Shown: piece by piece, positions 49,443 to 58,534 of the stretch
Layout: each line of letters opens with the position of its first letter
How positions within the stretch are numbered: position 1 is the first letter of the stretch
Assembly (NCBI GenBank): GCA_017307355.1
Contig: JAFKFG010000012.1
Span: forward strand, 124,001-188,000
From: Alphaproteobacteria bacterium
Lineage (GTDB): Bacteria > Pseudomonadota > Alphaproteobacteria > Micropepsales > Micropepsaceae
DNA: 64,000 nucleotides
Reading direction: 5' to 3'
The notes under the pieces: model-generated
Databases searched by the model: none
What the model saw: only the letters and a program-made list of their open reading frames with translations
What the model was told of the DNA's origin: nothing
Made by a program: the position numbers and the translations under genes

Positions 49443-51917
49443 ATGCGATTTTCACAATTCCGACCGGTGTCTTCTGGTGGCCTGTTCGTGATCCTGTTTT
49501 TCCTGGTCGCGTTCGCCGTCCAGGGCTTGGCGGCAAAAGCGGGGCCCGAGGCCAATAGCTTTCAGACCATCGGCGGTACGGATCGGCAGAATGGCCCGAC
49601 ATACATGCCGGCGGCCGGCGCTGCGAAAAACGCGGTGGCGGGCAACGGATCGTCCGGCACCGGCAATTCCGAAGGCCTATTGATCGCCGAAATCGTGCTG
49701 CTGCTTCTGACCGGCCGGATATTGGGCGAAGGAATGCAGCGCCTGGGCCAGCCCGCATTGATGGGCAATCTGCTGGCGGGCCTGGTGCTCGGGCCTTCGT
49801 TGTTCGGCGTGTTCTGGCCCGAAGCGCAGAGATTCATTTTTCCATCCGATCCGGCGCAAAAGGCGATGATCGACGGCCTGTCCCAGGCCGGCATCCTGTT
49901 TCTCCTGTTGCTGACCGGCATGGAAACCGACGTGAAGCTGGTCGCCAAAGCAAAAAGCGCGGCGATCGCGATTTCGCTGGCGGGTATCGCGCTTCCTTTC
50001 GCTTGCGGTTTCGCGCTTGGCGAGTTTCTGCCCGCGTCCCTGATGCCGGACATGCCCGGCGGTCGTCTGGTGCCGGCCTTGTTTCTGGGCACGGCGCTTT
50101 CGATCTCGTCGATCAAGATCGTGGCGATGGTGGTGCGCGAGATGAATTTCATGCGGCGCAATCTGGGGCAGGTGATCGTCGCCACCGCCATCATGGAAGA
50201 CACGGCAGGCTGGGTGATCATCGCCATCACCTTCGGCATCGCGGGGGCAGGCAAGGTCAATGCGCTGGACCTGGCCAAGACCATCGGCGGGGTGGCGCTG
50301 TTCATGGGCTTCTGTTTCACCGCCGGGCGCTGGCTGGTCTTTTCCGCCATCCGCTGGGTCAATGACACGTTCCGCGGCGATTTCCCGGTGGTCACCGCGA
50401 TCATCGTGATCATGGGCATCATGGCGCTGACCACCCAGCTTCTGGGCATTCGCACCGTGCTGGGCGCTTTCATGGCGGGCGTGCTGATCGGCCAGTCGCC
50501 GATCCTCACCGATCATATCCAGCAGCAATTGCGCGGCATGATCACGGCGTTTTTCATGCCGATATTTTTCGGCCTGTCGGGCCTGGCCGCCGATCTCACC
50601 ATCCTGAAGGATCCCATGCTGGCCTTGATCACCGGCGGCCTGGTGGTGATCGCCTCCATCGGAAAATTCTCCGGCGCCTTTGTCGGCAGCATGATCGGTG
50701 GCCTCAAATGGCGCGAAGGCGTGGCGCTGGGCTGTGCCATGAATGCGCGCGGCTCGACCGAAGTGATCGTGGCCTCGATCGGCCTTTCGATGGGCGCGCT
50801 GACGCAAAACCTCTACACCATGATCGTCACCATGGCGGTCATCACTACCATGATGATGCCGCCCACCTTGCGCGCCGCGCTGGCCGGCCTGCCGATGGAC
50901 GATGCCGAGCGCAAGCGCGTGGAGCGCGAACGGCTGGATGAAAAAGGCTTCGTCCCCAATCTGGAGCGGCTGCTGCTTGCCGCCGATGCCAGTCCGGTGG
51001 GCCGCATGGCGGCGCGGATGGCGGGGCTTCTGGCCGGCGGACAGGGCATGCCGGTGACGATCCTGAAGCTGGATGCGGATTTGCGCGATGCGGACCGCAA
51101 AGAGAAGACCGGGCGGGAAGAACAGCATCAGGAGCATGCTCTTCCCGGAACTGGGCGCGACGCCGACACGGCCCAGAAGGACATGACCGACGCCCAGTCG
51201 ACCAGCCAAAGCGCGGCCGAGCAGGCCATCGATCCGCTGGCGAAAGAGCTCAAGACCGGCGCCAAGGCCAGCGCCGCGAAAACCAGGAAGGACGAGGCCG
51301 AGCCCGATCCGGAGAAAGTGCATCTCACCACCCGCCTGCCGGTCGACAAGCTCGCCGATGTGGTGCGCGATGAAGCCCGCAAGGGATACGATCTGCTGTT
51401 CATCGGCATGGAAGACGCCCGCGACAAGGACGGCAACATCGCGCCGGAGATTGCCGAGCTGGCGGCAGGCTTTGACGGCCCGCTGGCGCTGTTGTCCGGC
51501 GCGGGCGGAAAATCCGCGCCGCAATTGTCGTCGCGCACGCACATCCTCTTGCCGGTCAACGGCTCGCCGGCATCGCGTCGCGCCGCCGAAGTCGGCTTCG
51601 TGCTCGCCCGCGCCACCGGCGCGCGTGTGTGCGGGCTGTACGTTTCCCAAACTGATGGACGTTCGCGGACCCGCTCGCGCGAGGAGGGCGTGCTCAAGGA
51701 CATGGCCCAGCTGGCCGAACGCTATGGCGTGCGCTTTGCCACCTATATCTCGAAGCGTCGCGGCGCCGCCGAAGCGATATTGAAGGAAGCCGGGCGTGGC
51801 TATGGCCTGATCGTGATGGGGGTCAGTCCCCGCCCGGGCGAGGATCTTTTCTTCGGCAACACGGCCACGATGGTGTTCCGGGAATGGGAAAAGCCGTTGC
51901 TGATCATCGCCTCCTGA
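49443..51917 (+). CDS. CPA2 cation:proton antiporter with C-terminal USP-like domain
   Basis: 824 aa from the ATG at 49443. After a signal-like first segment and a Gly-rich periplasmic stretch, about 12 hydrophobic segments (residues 80-480) carry CPA2 marks: LGQPALMGNLLAGLVLGPS, LLLLTGMETDVKLV, SISSIKIVAMVVREM and GCAMNARGSTEVIVASIGL. A charged linker follows, then two USP-like parts: MGMEDARDKDGN.. and near the C-terminus HILLPVNGSPASRRAAEVGFVLA with a IVMGVSPRPGEDLFFGNTATMVF nucleotide-binding-like loop. It resembles K+ efflux or Na+/H+ exchangers gated by a soluble sensor. Confidence 0.87.
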   Translation: MRFSQFRPVSSGGLFVILFFLVAFAVQGLAAKAGPEANSFQTIGGTDRQNGPTYMPAAGAAKNAVAGNGSSGTGNSEGLLIAEIVLLLLTGRILGEGMQRLGQPALMGNLLAGLVLGPSLFGVFWPEAQRFIFPSDPAQKAMIDGLSQAGILFLLLLTGMETDVKLVAKAKSAAIAISLAGIALPFACGFALGEFLPASLMPDMPGGRLVPALFLGTALSISSIKIVAMVVREMNFMRRNLGQVIVATAIMEDTAGWVIIAITFGIAGAGKVNALDLAKTIGGVALFMGFCFTAGRWLVFSAIRWVNDTFRGDFPVVTAIIVIMGIMALTTQLLGIRTVLGAFMAGVLIGQSPILTDHIQQQLRGMITAFFMPIFFGLSGLAADLTILKDPMLALITGGLVVIASIGKFSGAFVGSMIGGLKWREGVALGCAMNARGSTEVIVASIGLSMGALTQNLYTMIVTMAVITTMMMPPTLRAALAGLPMDDAERKRVERERLDEKGFVPNLERLLLAADASPVGRMAARMAGLLAGGQGMPVTILKLDADLRDADRKEKTGREEQHQEHALPGTGRDADTAQKDMTDAQSTSQSAAEQAIDPLAKELKTGAKASAAKTRKDEAEPDPEKVHLTTRLPVDKLADVVRDEARKGYDLLFIGMEDARDKDGNIAPEIAELAAGFDGPLALLSGAGGKSAPQLSSRTHILLPVNGSPASRRAAEVGFVLARATGARVCGLYVSQTDGRSRTRSREEGVLKDMAQLAERYGVRFATYISKRRGAAEAILKEAGRGYGLIVMGVSPRPGEDLFFGNTATMVFREWEKPLLIIAS

Positions 51918-51974
51918 CCCGGCCTGTCGCGTCACGGATCCGTCACATCCAGGGACCTTGCGCAATTTTATTAC

Positions 51975-52000
51975 AAAGGGCCTCGTCCAGCCCCTTTTTT
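51975..52000 (+). terminator. rho-independent terminator after the CPA2 antiporter
   Basis: Imperfect stem (AAAGGGC / GCCCCTTT) followed by six T, 57 bp past the antiporter stop. The rest of the gap to 52120 shows only a short GC-rich dyad near 52096 and promoter-like sequence, no gene. Confidence 0.7.
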
Positions 52001-52119
52001 ACGCGCGGGAATCGCCGTCTGTGACCCAAAAACACCAGGGAAATCACGGTCTTTTCTTGAGAATGGGGGGCTCTCTCTGATATTTTGGGCTCTCCGGGTT
52101 TCCCGGGTTAGGACTGGGT

Positions 52120-53223
52120 ATGAATCGTTGTTTTCAGGCTGCGCTTGTTGCGGCCGGTCTTGTCGCCTTTGCAGGGCAGACCGGTGCCGCGGAATTGCGC
52201 TTGCCGCCCAGCTTGACGGCTTTCGGCGCCACGGCAAATATCGCGCCCTTCACCGCCACCACGCTTTCGCAATCGGAGTTGCGGGGACCGGCATATCGCA
52301 CCGGCCAGGATGCTTTGGCGGGCGATCCTATCCGCCTGAACACCAGTTCCGGCACCGCGACCACGCCGCATCAATTCGTCTCCAGCATCGCGCTCAGCGG
52401 TCATCTGGCGATCGACACAGGCTATGACGTCAATCTCACCCAGCGTTTCGGCAATTATGACGGCGTGCAGTCGCCCCTGATCGCCGACAGGAGTTTCCTG
52501 GGGCTGGCAAGCGACGGCCATTATGCCGGCGCCACCTACATGCCCACTTCGGATCTCCATATCCGTTTGGGCGCGACTCAATGGAGCGATCGGACCGACC
52601 GTCTGGCGCTCCAATCCGCCGCCATCGGCTTGCCGCTGGCCTACGACAATGGATTTTCCCAATCGCTTCTGGCCGGCGCATCCTGGGATGTCACCCCCTG
52701 GGCGGATCTCGGCCTCACCGCGCTTCACAATACGCAGCAGAATCTGGGCGTGGTTTCGAACCTGGCCAGCAGCCGGGTCGATACCAATGCGGTGGAAATG
52801 ACGGCACGCCTGAAATTCGGCAATGGCTGGGTGACGACGGCATCCTACAGCCAAGGCTTCAGCCAGCTCGATCAGCGCAGCCAGACGCCGCCTTTGGATA
52901 CGCGCTCCTACTCCATCGCCATCGCCAAGCATGGCCTGTTCGGCGAAGACGCGCTGGGCTTCTCATTCTCGCGTCCGGCCATGGGCATGCTGGACAACAG
53001 CTTCAGCGCGGTATCGGCGTCCGGCGATCTGCCGCCATCTTTCATCACCGGCGACCGGTTCCCCAATCAGACGCAGGAAACCGACCTGCAGCTGGGTTAT
53101 GTCACCAGCTTCCTGGACGGCGCTCTGGCACTCCAGACCAACGCCGCCTACCAGATGAACTATCAGGGGCAGAGCGGGGCCACGTCCGTTTCGCTGCTGA
53201 GCCGCGCCAAGATCAAGTTCTAG
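52120..53223 (+). CDS. putative outer membrane beta-barrel protein
   Basis: 367 aa with a signal peptide (MNRCFQAALVAAGLVAFAGQTGAA). The mature part alternates hydrophobic and polar residues in amphipathic strands separated by turns (for example HLAIDTGYDVNLTQRFGNYDG, LGVVSNLASSRVDTNAVEMTARLKFG), and it ends in Phe, the usual C-terminal residue of outer membrane proteins. It resembles the barrel part of exported serine peptidase autotransporters of alphaproteobacteria but has no passenger domain. Function unknown. Confidence 0.72.
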   Translation: MNRCFQAALVAAGLVAFAGQTGAAELRLPPSLTAFGATANIAPFTATTLSQSELRGPAYRTGQDALAGDPIRLNTSSGTATTPHQFVSSIALSGHLAIDTGYDVNLTQRFGNYDGVQSPLIADRSFLGLASDGHYAGATYMPTSDLHIRLGATQWSDRTDRLALQSAAIGLPLAYDNGFSQSLLAGASWDVTPWADLGLTALHNTQQNLGVVSNLASSRVDTNAVEMTARLKFGNGWVTTASYSQGFSQLDQRSQTPPLDTRSYSIAIAKHGLFGEDALGFSFSRPAMGMLDNSFSAVSASGDLPPSFITGDRFPNQTQETDLQLGYVTSFLDGALALQTNAAYQMNYQGQSGATSVSLLSRAKIKF

Positions 53224-53304
53224 TTCCGCGCGATACTGGTGCGTTGCGATGGCGAGCCGCCTTCGCTAAAAGCCCGCACATCTCTAGCCCTGAAGGAATG
53301 TCCG

Positions 53305-54963
53305 ATGGCCGGTCCGCAATTCGTGTATGTGATGAAGGGTCTGTCCAAGACCTATCCCGGCGGCAAGCAGGTCCTCAAAGACATCTGGCTGAGTTTCTAT
53401 CCCGGCGCCAAGATCGGCATCGTCGGCGTCAATGGCGCGGGCAAGTCCACCCTGATGAAAATCATGGCGGGGATGGACAAGGAGTTCACCGGCGAAGCCT
53501 GGGCCGCTGATGGCGTGCGCATGGGCTATCTCAGCCAGGAGCCGCAGCTCGATCCCACCAAGGATGTGCGCGGCAATGTGATGGAAGGCGTCGCCAAGAA
53601 GCAGGCTCTGGTCGACCGCTTCAACGAGATCGCGGCCAACTATTCCGACGAAACCGCCGACGAGATGGCCAAGCTGCAGGACGAGATCGAGGCCCAGGGC
53701 CTGTGGGACCTGGACAGCCAGGTGGACCAGGCAATGGATGCGCTGCGCTGCCCCGATCCCGATGCCAAGGTAGACACTTTGTCGGGCGGCGAGCGCCGCC
53801 GGGTGGCGTTGTGCCGGTTGCTGCTGGATGCGCCGGACATTCTTCTGCTGGACGAACCCACCAACCATCTGGACGCGGAATCCGTGGAATGGCTGGAACA
53901 TACGCTGCGCGATTATAAGGGCTGCGTCATTCTGGTGACGCATGATCGCTACTTCCTGGACAATGTCACGAGCTGGATCCTGGAGTTGGATCGCGGCAAG
54001 GGCATTCCCCATGAAGGCAATTACTCATCGTTCCTCGAGATCCAGGAAAAGCGCCTCAAGCAGGAATCCAACGAAGAAGCCGCGCAGAAACGGACCATCG
54101 CGCGTGAACGCGAATGGATCCAGCAATCACCCAAGGCGCGCCAGGCCAAGTCCAAGGCCCGCATCAATTCCTATGAAGAGCTGGTGGCCAAGTCGCAGGA
54201 ACAGCGCGCCGCCACCGCCCAGATCATGATTCCCGTGGCCGAGCGGCTGGGCGATGTGGTGATCGAGGCGGAAAATCTGGCCAAAGGTTATGGCGACCGG
54301 CTGCTCTATGAAAATGTGAACTTCAAGCTGCCGCCCGGCGGCATTGTCGGGGTCATCGGCCCCAACGGCGCGGGCAAGACCACCTTGTTCCGCATGCTCA
54401 CGGGTCAGGAAAAGCCGGATGCCGGCACGCTCAAGGTCGGTCCCACGGTGCGGATCGGCTATGTCGATCAGTCGCGCGATGCGCTCGATCCCAACAAGAA
54501 TGTGTGGGAAGAGATTTCCGGCGGCACCGATATCATCGAATTCGGCAAGACCAAGATCAATTCCCGCGCCTATACCGGCGCGTTCGCCTTCAAGGGCGGC
54601 GACCAGCAGAAGAAGGTCGGCCAGCTATCGGGCGGCGAGCGCAACCGCGTGCACCTGGCCAAGATGCTGAAGTCGGGCGCCAACCTTCTGCTGCTGGACG
54701 AACCCACCAACGATCTGGATGTGGACACGCTGCGCGCGCTGGAATCGGCGCTGGAAGAGTTCGCGGGCTGCGCCATGATCATCAGCCATGACCGCTGGTT
54801 CCTGGACCGCATTGCCACTCACATGCTGGCCTTTGAAGGCGACAGCCATGTGGAATGGTTCGAAGGCAATTACCAGGATTACGAAGCCGACAAGAAGCGC
54901 CGGCTCGGCATCGATGCGGACCAGCCGCATCGCATCAAATACAAACGCTTTACGAGGGCTTGA
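53305..54963 (+). CDS. ettA: energy-dependent translational throttle protein EttA (ABC-F)
   Basis: 552 aa ABC-F ATPase, about the length of E. coli EttA. Two nucleotide-binding domains: Walker [10 protein letters not shown] and GPNGAGKTT, signatures [16 protein letters not shown] and [15 protein letters not shown], and Walker [15 protein letters not shown] and [14 protein letters not shown]. The N-terminal [23 protein letters not shown] and the C-terminal [10 protein letters not shown] match EttA. It binds the ribosomal E site and gates the first peptide bond according to ATP/ADP ratio. ATG at 53305 has AAGGA upstream. Confidence 0.96.
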   Translation: MAGPQFVYVMKGLSKTYPGGKQVLKDIWLSFYPGAKIGIVGVNGAGKSTLMKIMAGMDKEFTGEAWAADGVRMGYLSQEPQLDPTKDVRGNVMEGVAKKQALVDRFNEIAANYSDETADEMAKLQDEIEAQGLWDLDSQVDQAMDALRCPDPDAKVDTLSGGERRRVALCRLLLDAPDILLLDEPTNHLDAESVEWLEHTLRDYKGCVILVTHDRYFLDNVTSWILELDRGKGIPHEGNYSSFLEIQEKRLKQESNEEAAQKRTIAREREWIQQSPKARQAKSKARINSYEELVAKSQEQRAATAQIMIPVAERLGDVVIEAENLAKGYGDRLLYENVNFKLPPGGIVGVIGPNGAGKTTLFRMLTGQEKPDAGTLKVGPTVRIGYVDQSRDALDPNKNVWEEISGGTDIIEFGKTKINSRAYTGAFAFKGGDQQKKVGQLSGGERNRVHLAKMLKSGANLLLLDEPTNDLDVDTLRALESALEEFAGCAMIISHDRWFLDRIATHMLAFEGDSHVEWFEGNYQDYEADKKRRLGIDADQPHRIKYKRFTRA

Positions 54964-54975
54964 TTGCCCCCATCT

Positions 54976-55066
54976 GTCTTCCTCAGGCAAGCCTTCGGAA
55001 GACATCTTCCCCCGCCAATGGCTTCGCCATGCGGGGAAGAAAGCCAGAGGTCGCTGATAGAGCGAC
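54976..55066. repeat. REP-like hairpin cluster after ettA
   Basis: Three hairpins in a 110-bp convergent gap: arms GTCTTCC/GGAAGAC (54976-54982 and 54997-55003), a long composite stem 55006-55039 (CTTCCCC/GGGGAAG outside, ATGGC/GCCAT inside) and GTCGCT/AGCGAC (55050-55066). Similar in style to 3660-3772. Bidirectional terminator or repetitive palindrome element. Confidence 0.5.
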
Positions 55067-55076
55067 TTAACCCGCG

Positions 55077-55718
55077 CTAGTTCCCGCGGAACTGTTTCGC
55101 CAGGTCGCTGAGATGCGCAATCAGCGTATGGATGTTGCCGTTGTTCTGGCCCAGGAAGGCGGTGAACTGGTCGCGTTCTTCCAGCGCCAGCCAGATGCCG
55201 GCCACCGAGAAATCCACCACCACCGGCTTGCCGCTGTCGGTGCGGACACGGAAATCCACTTCCAGCGGCGGCTGGCCGGATTTGTCGTTGGGGTCGATCA
55301 ATTGCGTGGCGACGATGAAATCATCGCCCGAGCGCTGCTGGCTGCCGGTCACTTTCAGCGACTGTCCCGCATATTTGGCAAAGTAGGACTGATAGACCGC
55401 CACGGCATAATTCTGGAACGCGCTTTCAAAGGCGGCGAGGTCCTGCGGGCTGGCGGTGCGCCGGTACTGGCCCAGAGTAAAATCGGCGATCCGCTTCATG
55501 TCGGTGAGGCCCAGCAGAAAGCCTTCGAACTGGGTGCGGCGTTGATCGCTCGAGAGCTGCTTGTTGTTCAGAAGCTCAAGCCCTTTGTGGATATTCGTCT
55601 GGACGAAATCCTCGGCTGGGCTGGCGGCGAGGGCCGGCCTCGCAACAAAGGCCGCGGAAAGGCTCAAGAGCGTCGCCAGAAAGGTCCGGCGCAGGATCGG
55701 CTGAAAGCGCATCATCAT
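55077..55718 (-). CDS. mlaC: MlaC/Ttg2D-family periplasmic phospholipid-binding protein
   Basis: 213 aa with a signal peptide (RRTFLATLLSLSAAFVARPALA). The Tol_Tol_Ttg2 family pattern is visible: MKRIADFTLGQYRRTASPQDLAAFESAFQNY, VYQSYFAKYAGQSLKVTG and VDFSVAGIWLALEERDQFTAFLGQNNGNI. MlaC shuttles phospholipids between the outer-membrane MlaA and the inner-membrane MlaFEDB complex. It follows mlaA by 75 bp on the same strand; the mlaFEDB genes are not in the window. Confidence 0.92.
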   Translation of the reverse strand: MMMRFQPILRRTFLATLLSLSAAFVARPALAASPAEDFVQTNIHKGLELLNNKQLSSDQRRTQFEGFLLGLTDMKRIADFTLGQYRRTASPQDLAAFESAFQNYAVAVYQSYFAKYAGQSLKVTGSQQRSGDDFIVATQLIDPNDKSGQPPLEVDFRVRTDSGKPVVVDFSVAGIWLALEERDQFTAFLGQNNGNIHTLIAHLSDLAKQFRGN

Positions 55719-55793
55719 TCCGTTCTTTCGAGAAGCCTTAGAGTTGCGGTTGCATGTGGCAAGTTCAAGGCGGTCTTTAGCACGGGAACATCT

Positions 55794-56525
55794 TCAAAAG
55801 TCAGGCAAATCTTCGGATTTCACGGCCCGGCCGTTGCGGATCGCGTTTTCGCGGAGCTGCCGATAGAGGCTGCGCAGGCTGGCATAATAATCGACCGAAC
55901 TGCGCTGGATGCCCTGAACGGTGGTGTAGGTCTGGGCGCGCAGATCCAGGATGGTGAAATATTTCTGTCCCGCGAACCACCAAAGATGCTGCTTGTAATG
56001 AATGTAATTGGTGGGATCGAGCGCGACATCCGCGCCCAGGCCGAAGGCGTCGCGCGGATTGGAAGGCCCGAAGAAAGGCAGCATCAAATATGGTCCTTCG
56101 CCCACGCCCCAGGTCGCCAGGGTCTGGCCGAAATCCTCGCCATGGTCGGGAATCTTCATCTTGCTGGCGGGATCCAGAAAACCGCCGAAACCGATGGTGG
56201 AATTGACCAGAAAGCGCGCCACGGTCTGGCTGCCGCGCTTCATTTCCCCCTGCAGCATGTCGTTCACGAAGGTGGTCGGCAGGGTCAGATTCTCGAGAAA
56301 ATGATGCACCGAACGGCGGCCGCCTTCGGGCACCAGCACGAAATAGAGCGCCACGGTGGGGATGACGAAATAGCGGTCGATCTTGCCGTTAAACTTCAAC
56401 GTCTCGCGATTGGTGGCTTCATAGGGATCGTTGTTGGCGATCATTTCCGGGGTCATGGGGGCCGAGGCGCAAGCCGTCAACGCCAGACCGCAAATTCCCA
56501 ACCCCAGCGCCCGTGATACGCGCAT
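55794..56525 (-). CDS. mlaA: MlaA/VacJ lipoprotein
   Basis: 243 aa from ATG 56525, which gives a clean lipoprotein signal with lipobox LTAC (Cys19). Family marks: NDPYEATNRETLKFNGKIDRYF, ENLTLPTTFVNDMLQGEMKRGSQTVARFLVNSTIGFGGFLDPASK and DHGEDFGQTLATWGVGEGPYLMLPFFGPSNPRD. MlaA sits in the outer membrane with porins and removes misplaced phospholipid from the outer leaflet, handing it to MlaC. A frame extending to 56636 lacks a signal peptide. Confidence 0.94.
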   Translation of the reverse strand: MRVSRALGLGICGLALTACASAPMTPEMIANNDPYEATNRETLKFNGKIDRYFVIPTVALYFVLVPEGGRRSVHHFLENLTLPTTFVNDMLQGEMKRGSQTVARFLVNSTIGFGGFLDPASKMKIPDHGEDFGQTLATWGVGEGPYLMLPFFGPSNPRDAFGLGADVALDPTNYIHYKQHLWWFAGQKYFTILDLRAQTYTTVQGIQRSSVDYYASLRSLYRQLRENAIRNGRAVKSEDLPDF

Positions 56526-56633
56526 CGATTTTCTTGCCCTAGTCAGCGGAAAGGGGAGGTTTTCGGGTTTTTTGCCGGGCCTGTCCAGACCGGTACCTTC
56601 CATAAAAACCCTTGTTTTCCGCCACGGGACCAG

Positions 56634-56655
56634 CATATAAAGATATGTTTATATG
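56634..56655. promoter_or_regulatory. near-perfect 22-bp palindrome, operator of the ArsR-methyltransferase gene
   Basis: Arms CATATAAA and TTTATATG flank a 6-bp centre; 10 of 11 base pairs of the 22-bp dyad match. It ends 15 bp before the ArsR-family gene start, so it would overlap the promoter. Size and symmetry suit an ArsR/SmtB dimer. Confidence 0.75.
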
Positions 56656-56669
56656 TTTTAGGTGAAAGA

Positions 56670-57638
56670 ATGGACAGGCTTGTGGCCATGCTGCGCGCCG
56701 CCGGGGACCCCACCCGGCTGAGGCTGCTGCTGTTGCTGCGGCAAGCCGAGCTGACCGTCAGCGAGCTGATCGAGATCGTCGGACAGTCGCAGCCCCGGGT
56801 GTCCCGTCACCTCAAGCTGCTGGGCGAAGCGGGGCTGCTGGAACGGTTCAAGGAAGGCAGCTGGGTTTTCTATCGCGCCGCCGACCGGGGCAAGGGCGCG
56901 GAACTGGGCACGGCCCTGGCCGCGCTGGCCGACCCCAATCTGGGCCAGGCCGACACCGCGCGGCTTGCCCATGTGCGCCAGGCGCGCGCGGCGGCGGCCG
57001 CGGCCTATTTCAAAGCCAACGCGCCGGAATGGGAGCGCATCCGCGCCCTGCATGCGCCGGAAAAAGATGTGGAGGCGGCCATCGTGCGGCGCATGACCTC
57101 CCGGCCGATTCAGAATCTGCTGGATGCGGGCACCGGCACGGGCCGCATGCTGGAGCTTCTGGCGCCCCATGCGCGCCGCGCCGTGGGCGTGGATGTGAGT
57201 CCCGAGATGCTTTCCATCGCGCGCGACCGGCTGCTGCGCGAAAATCTTAAGAATGCGCAGGTGCGGCTGGCCGATACCTATCGCCTGCCGTTTGGCGGCG
57301 AGGCGGACATGTTCGATGCCGTCCTGTTCCATCAGGTGCTGCATTATCTGGACGATCCGGGCGCCGCGGTGAGCGAAGCGGCCCGGGTGATGGCGCCGGG
57401 CGGGCGTCTTCTGATCGCCGATTTCGCGCCCCATGCGTTGGAATTCTTGCGCGACGATTATGCCCATCGCCGGTTGGGCTTCTCCGATCGCGAGGTGGAT
57501 GGCTGGTTCGCCCATGCGGGGCTGAAAACCGGCGAGATCGAAACCATCGCGCCGCCCGCATCCGCCACCGAGAAATTGACCGTCAAGCTCTGGTTCGCCA
57601 CTGCCAAAAGCGCGCCCAGAATCAAAGAGGCCGCATGA
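56670..57638 (+). CDS. ArsR-family regulator fused to SAM-dependent methyltransferase
   Basis: 322 aa. Residues 1-90 form an ArsR/SmtB winged helix (AAGDPTRLRLLLLLRQAELTVSELIEIVGQSQPRVSRHLKLL); no metal-binding Cys motif is seen. From about 150 a class I methyltransferase fold follows (LLDAGTGTGRMLELL motif I, VGVDVSPEMLSIA, FDAVLFHQVLHYLDDP). It probably senses S-adenosylmethionine or S-adenosylhomocysteine, as known for the SAH-responsive ArsR-type regulator SahR of proteobacteria, and controls metF-metH downstream (4-bp overlap). Confidence 0.88.
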   Translation: MDRLVAMLRAAGDPTRLRLLLLLRQAELTVSELIEIVGQSQPRVSRHLKLLGEAGLLERFKEGSWVFYRAADRGKGAELGTALAALADPNLGQADTARLAHVRQARAAAAAAYFKANAPEWERIRALHAPEKDVEAAIVRRMTSRPIQNLLDAGTGTGRMLELLAPHARRAVGVDVSPEMLSIARDRLLRENLKNAQVRLADTYRLPFGGEADMFDAVLFHQVLHYLDDPGAAVSEAARVMAPGGRLLIADFAPHALEFLRDDYAHRRLGFSDREVDGWFAHAGLKTGEIETIAPPASATEKLTVKLWFATAKSAPRIKEAA

Positions 57639-58534
57639 GTCTGCAGGATCTGATAGGCAATGGACGCCCGATTTCGGTGTCGTTCGAATTTTCGCCGCCC
57701 AAGACGGAGGAGGCGGAGACCTCGCTCTGGTCCGCGATCAAGCGGCTGGAGCCGCTGCGGCCGTCTTTCGTCTCCGTCACCTATGGCGCGGGCGGATCGA
57801 CCCGCGAGCGCACCCACGCCACCGTGAAGCGCATTGTCGAGGAGACCTCCCTCAAGCCGGCGGCCCATCTGACCTGTGTCGGTGCCTCCAAGGGCGAGAT
57901 CGACGATATCGTGCGCGGCTATTGGGATGCGGGCATCCGCCATATCGTGGCCCTGCGCGGCGACATGCCGGGCATGGCGGGCCCGTATCAGCCGCATCCG
58001 GACGGCTATCGCTCCACGCCGGAGTTGATCGAAGGCATTCGCAAGATCGCGCCGTTCGAGATCAGCGTTTCGTTCTATCCGGAGCGTCACCCGGATTCGC
58101 CCAGCCATGGGCATGATATCGAGTTGCTGAAGGCGAAAGTGGCGGCAGGCGCCAGCCGTGCGCTGGGCCAATTCGCCTTCGACAATGACGCCACGGCCCG
58201 GTTCCGCGACGATGCGGCCAAGGCCGGCATCGCCGTACCCATCGTGCCGGGCATCATGCCGACCACCGCGTTCCGAGGGGTCGAGCGCATGGCATCGCGA
58301 TGCGGCGCTTCGATTCCCGGTTGGCTGTCGCGCGCCTATGACGGGCTGGACGAGGATGTGGAAAGCCGCCGCATCGTCTCGGCCGCCATTCTGACCGACC
58401 AGGTGCAACAGCTGCATCGGCTCGGCTTCGACCAGTTTCATTTCTACACGCTCAACCAGGCCAATCTCAGCTACGCGGCCAGCCGCTTGCTGGGTCTCAG
58501 GCCTCACGATTTGAAGTCCGAGGATATGTCATGA
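57635..58534 (+). CDS. metF: methylenetetrahydrofolate reductase
   Basis: 299 aa TIM-barrel flavoprotein. [57 protein letters not shown] and the [21 protein letters not shown] segment with the usual QxxFD motif are characteristic. It reduces 5,10-methylene-THF to 5-methyl-THF, the methyl donor for MetH. It overlaps both neighbours by 4 bp, so the three genes form one translationally coupled operon. Confidence 0.96.
   Translation: MSLQDLIGNGRPISVSFEFSPPKTEEAETSLWSAIKRLEPLRPSFVSVTYGAGGSTRERTHATVKRIVEETSLKPAAHLTCVGASKGEIDDIVRGYWDAGIRHIVALRGDMPGMAGPYQPHPDGYRSTPELIEGIRKIAPFEISVSFYPERHPDSPSHGHDIELLKAKVAAGASRALGQFAFDNDATARFRDDAAKAGIAVPIVPGIMPTTAFRGVERMASRCGASIPGWLSRAYDGLDEDVESRRIVSAAILTDQVQQLHRLGFDQFHFYTLNQANLSYAASRLLGLRPHDLKSEDMS

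Noticed and set aside
49677-51965. 762-aa open frame antisense to the CPA2 antiporter
   Set aside because: His/Gly/Arg-rich shadow typical of high-GC coding DNA, contradicted by clear antiporter motifs on the other strand.
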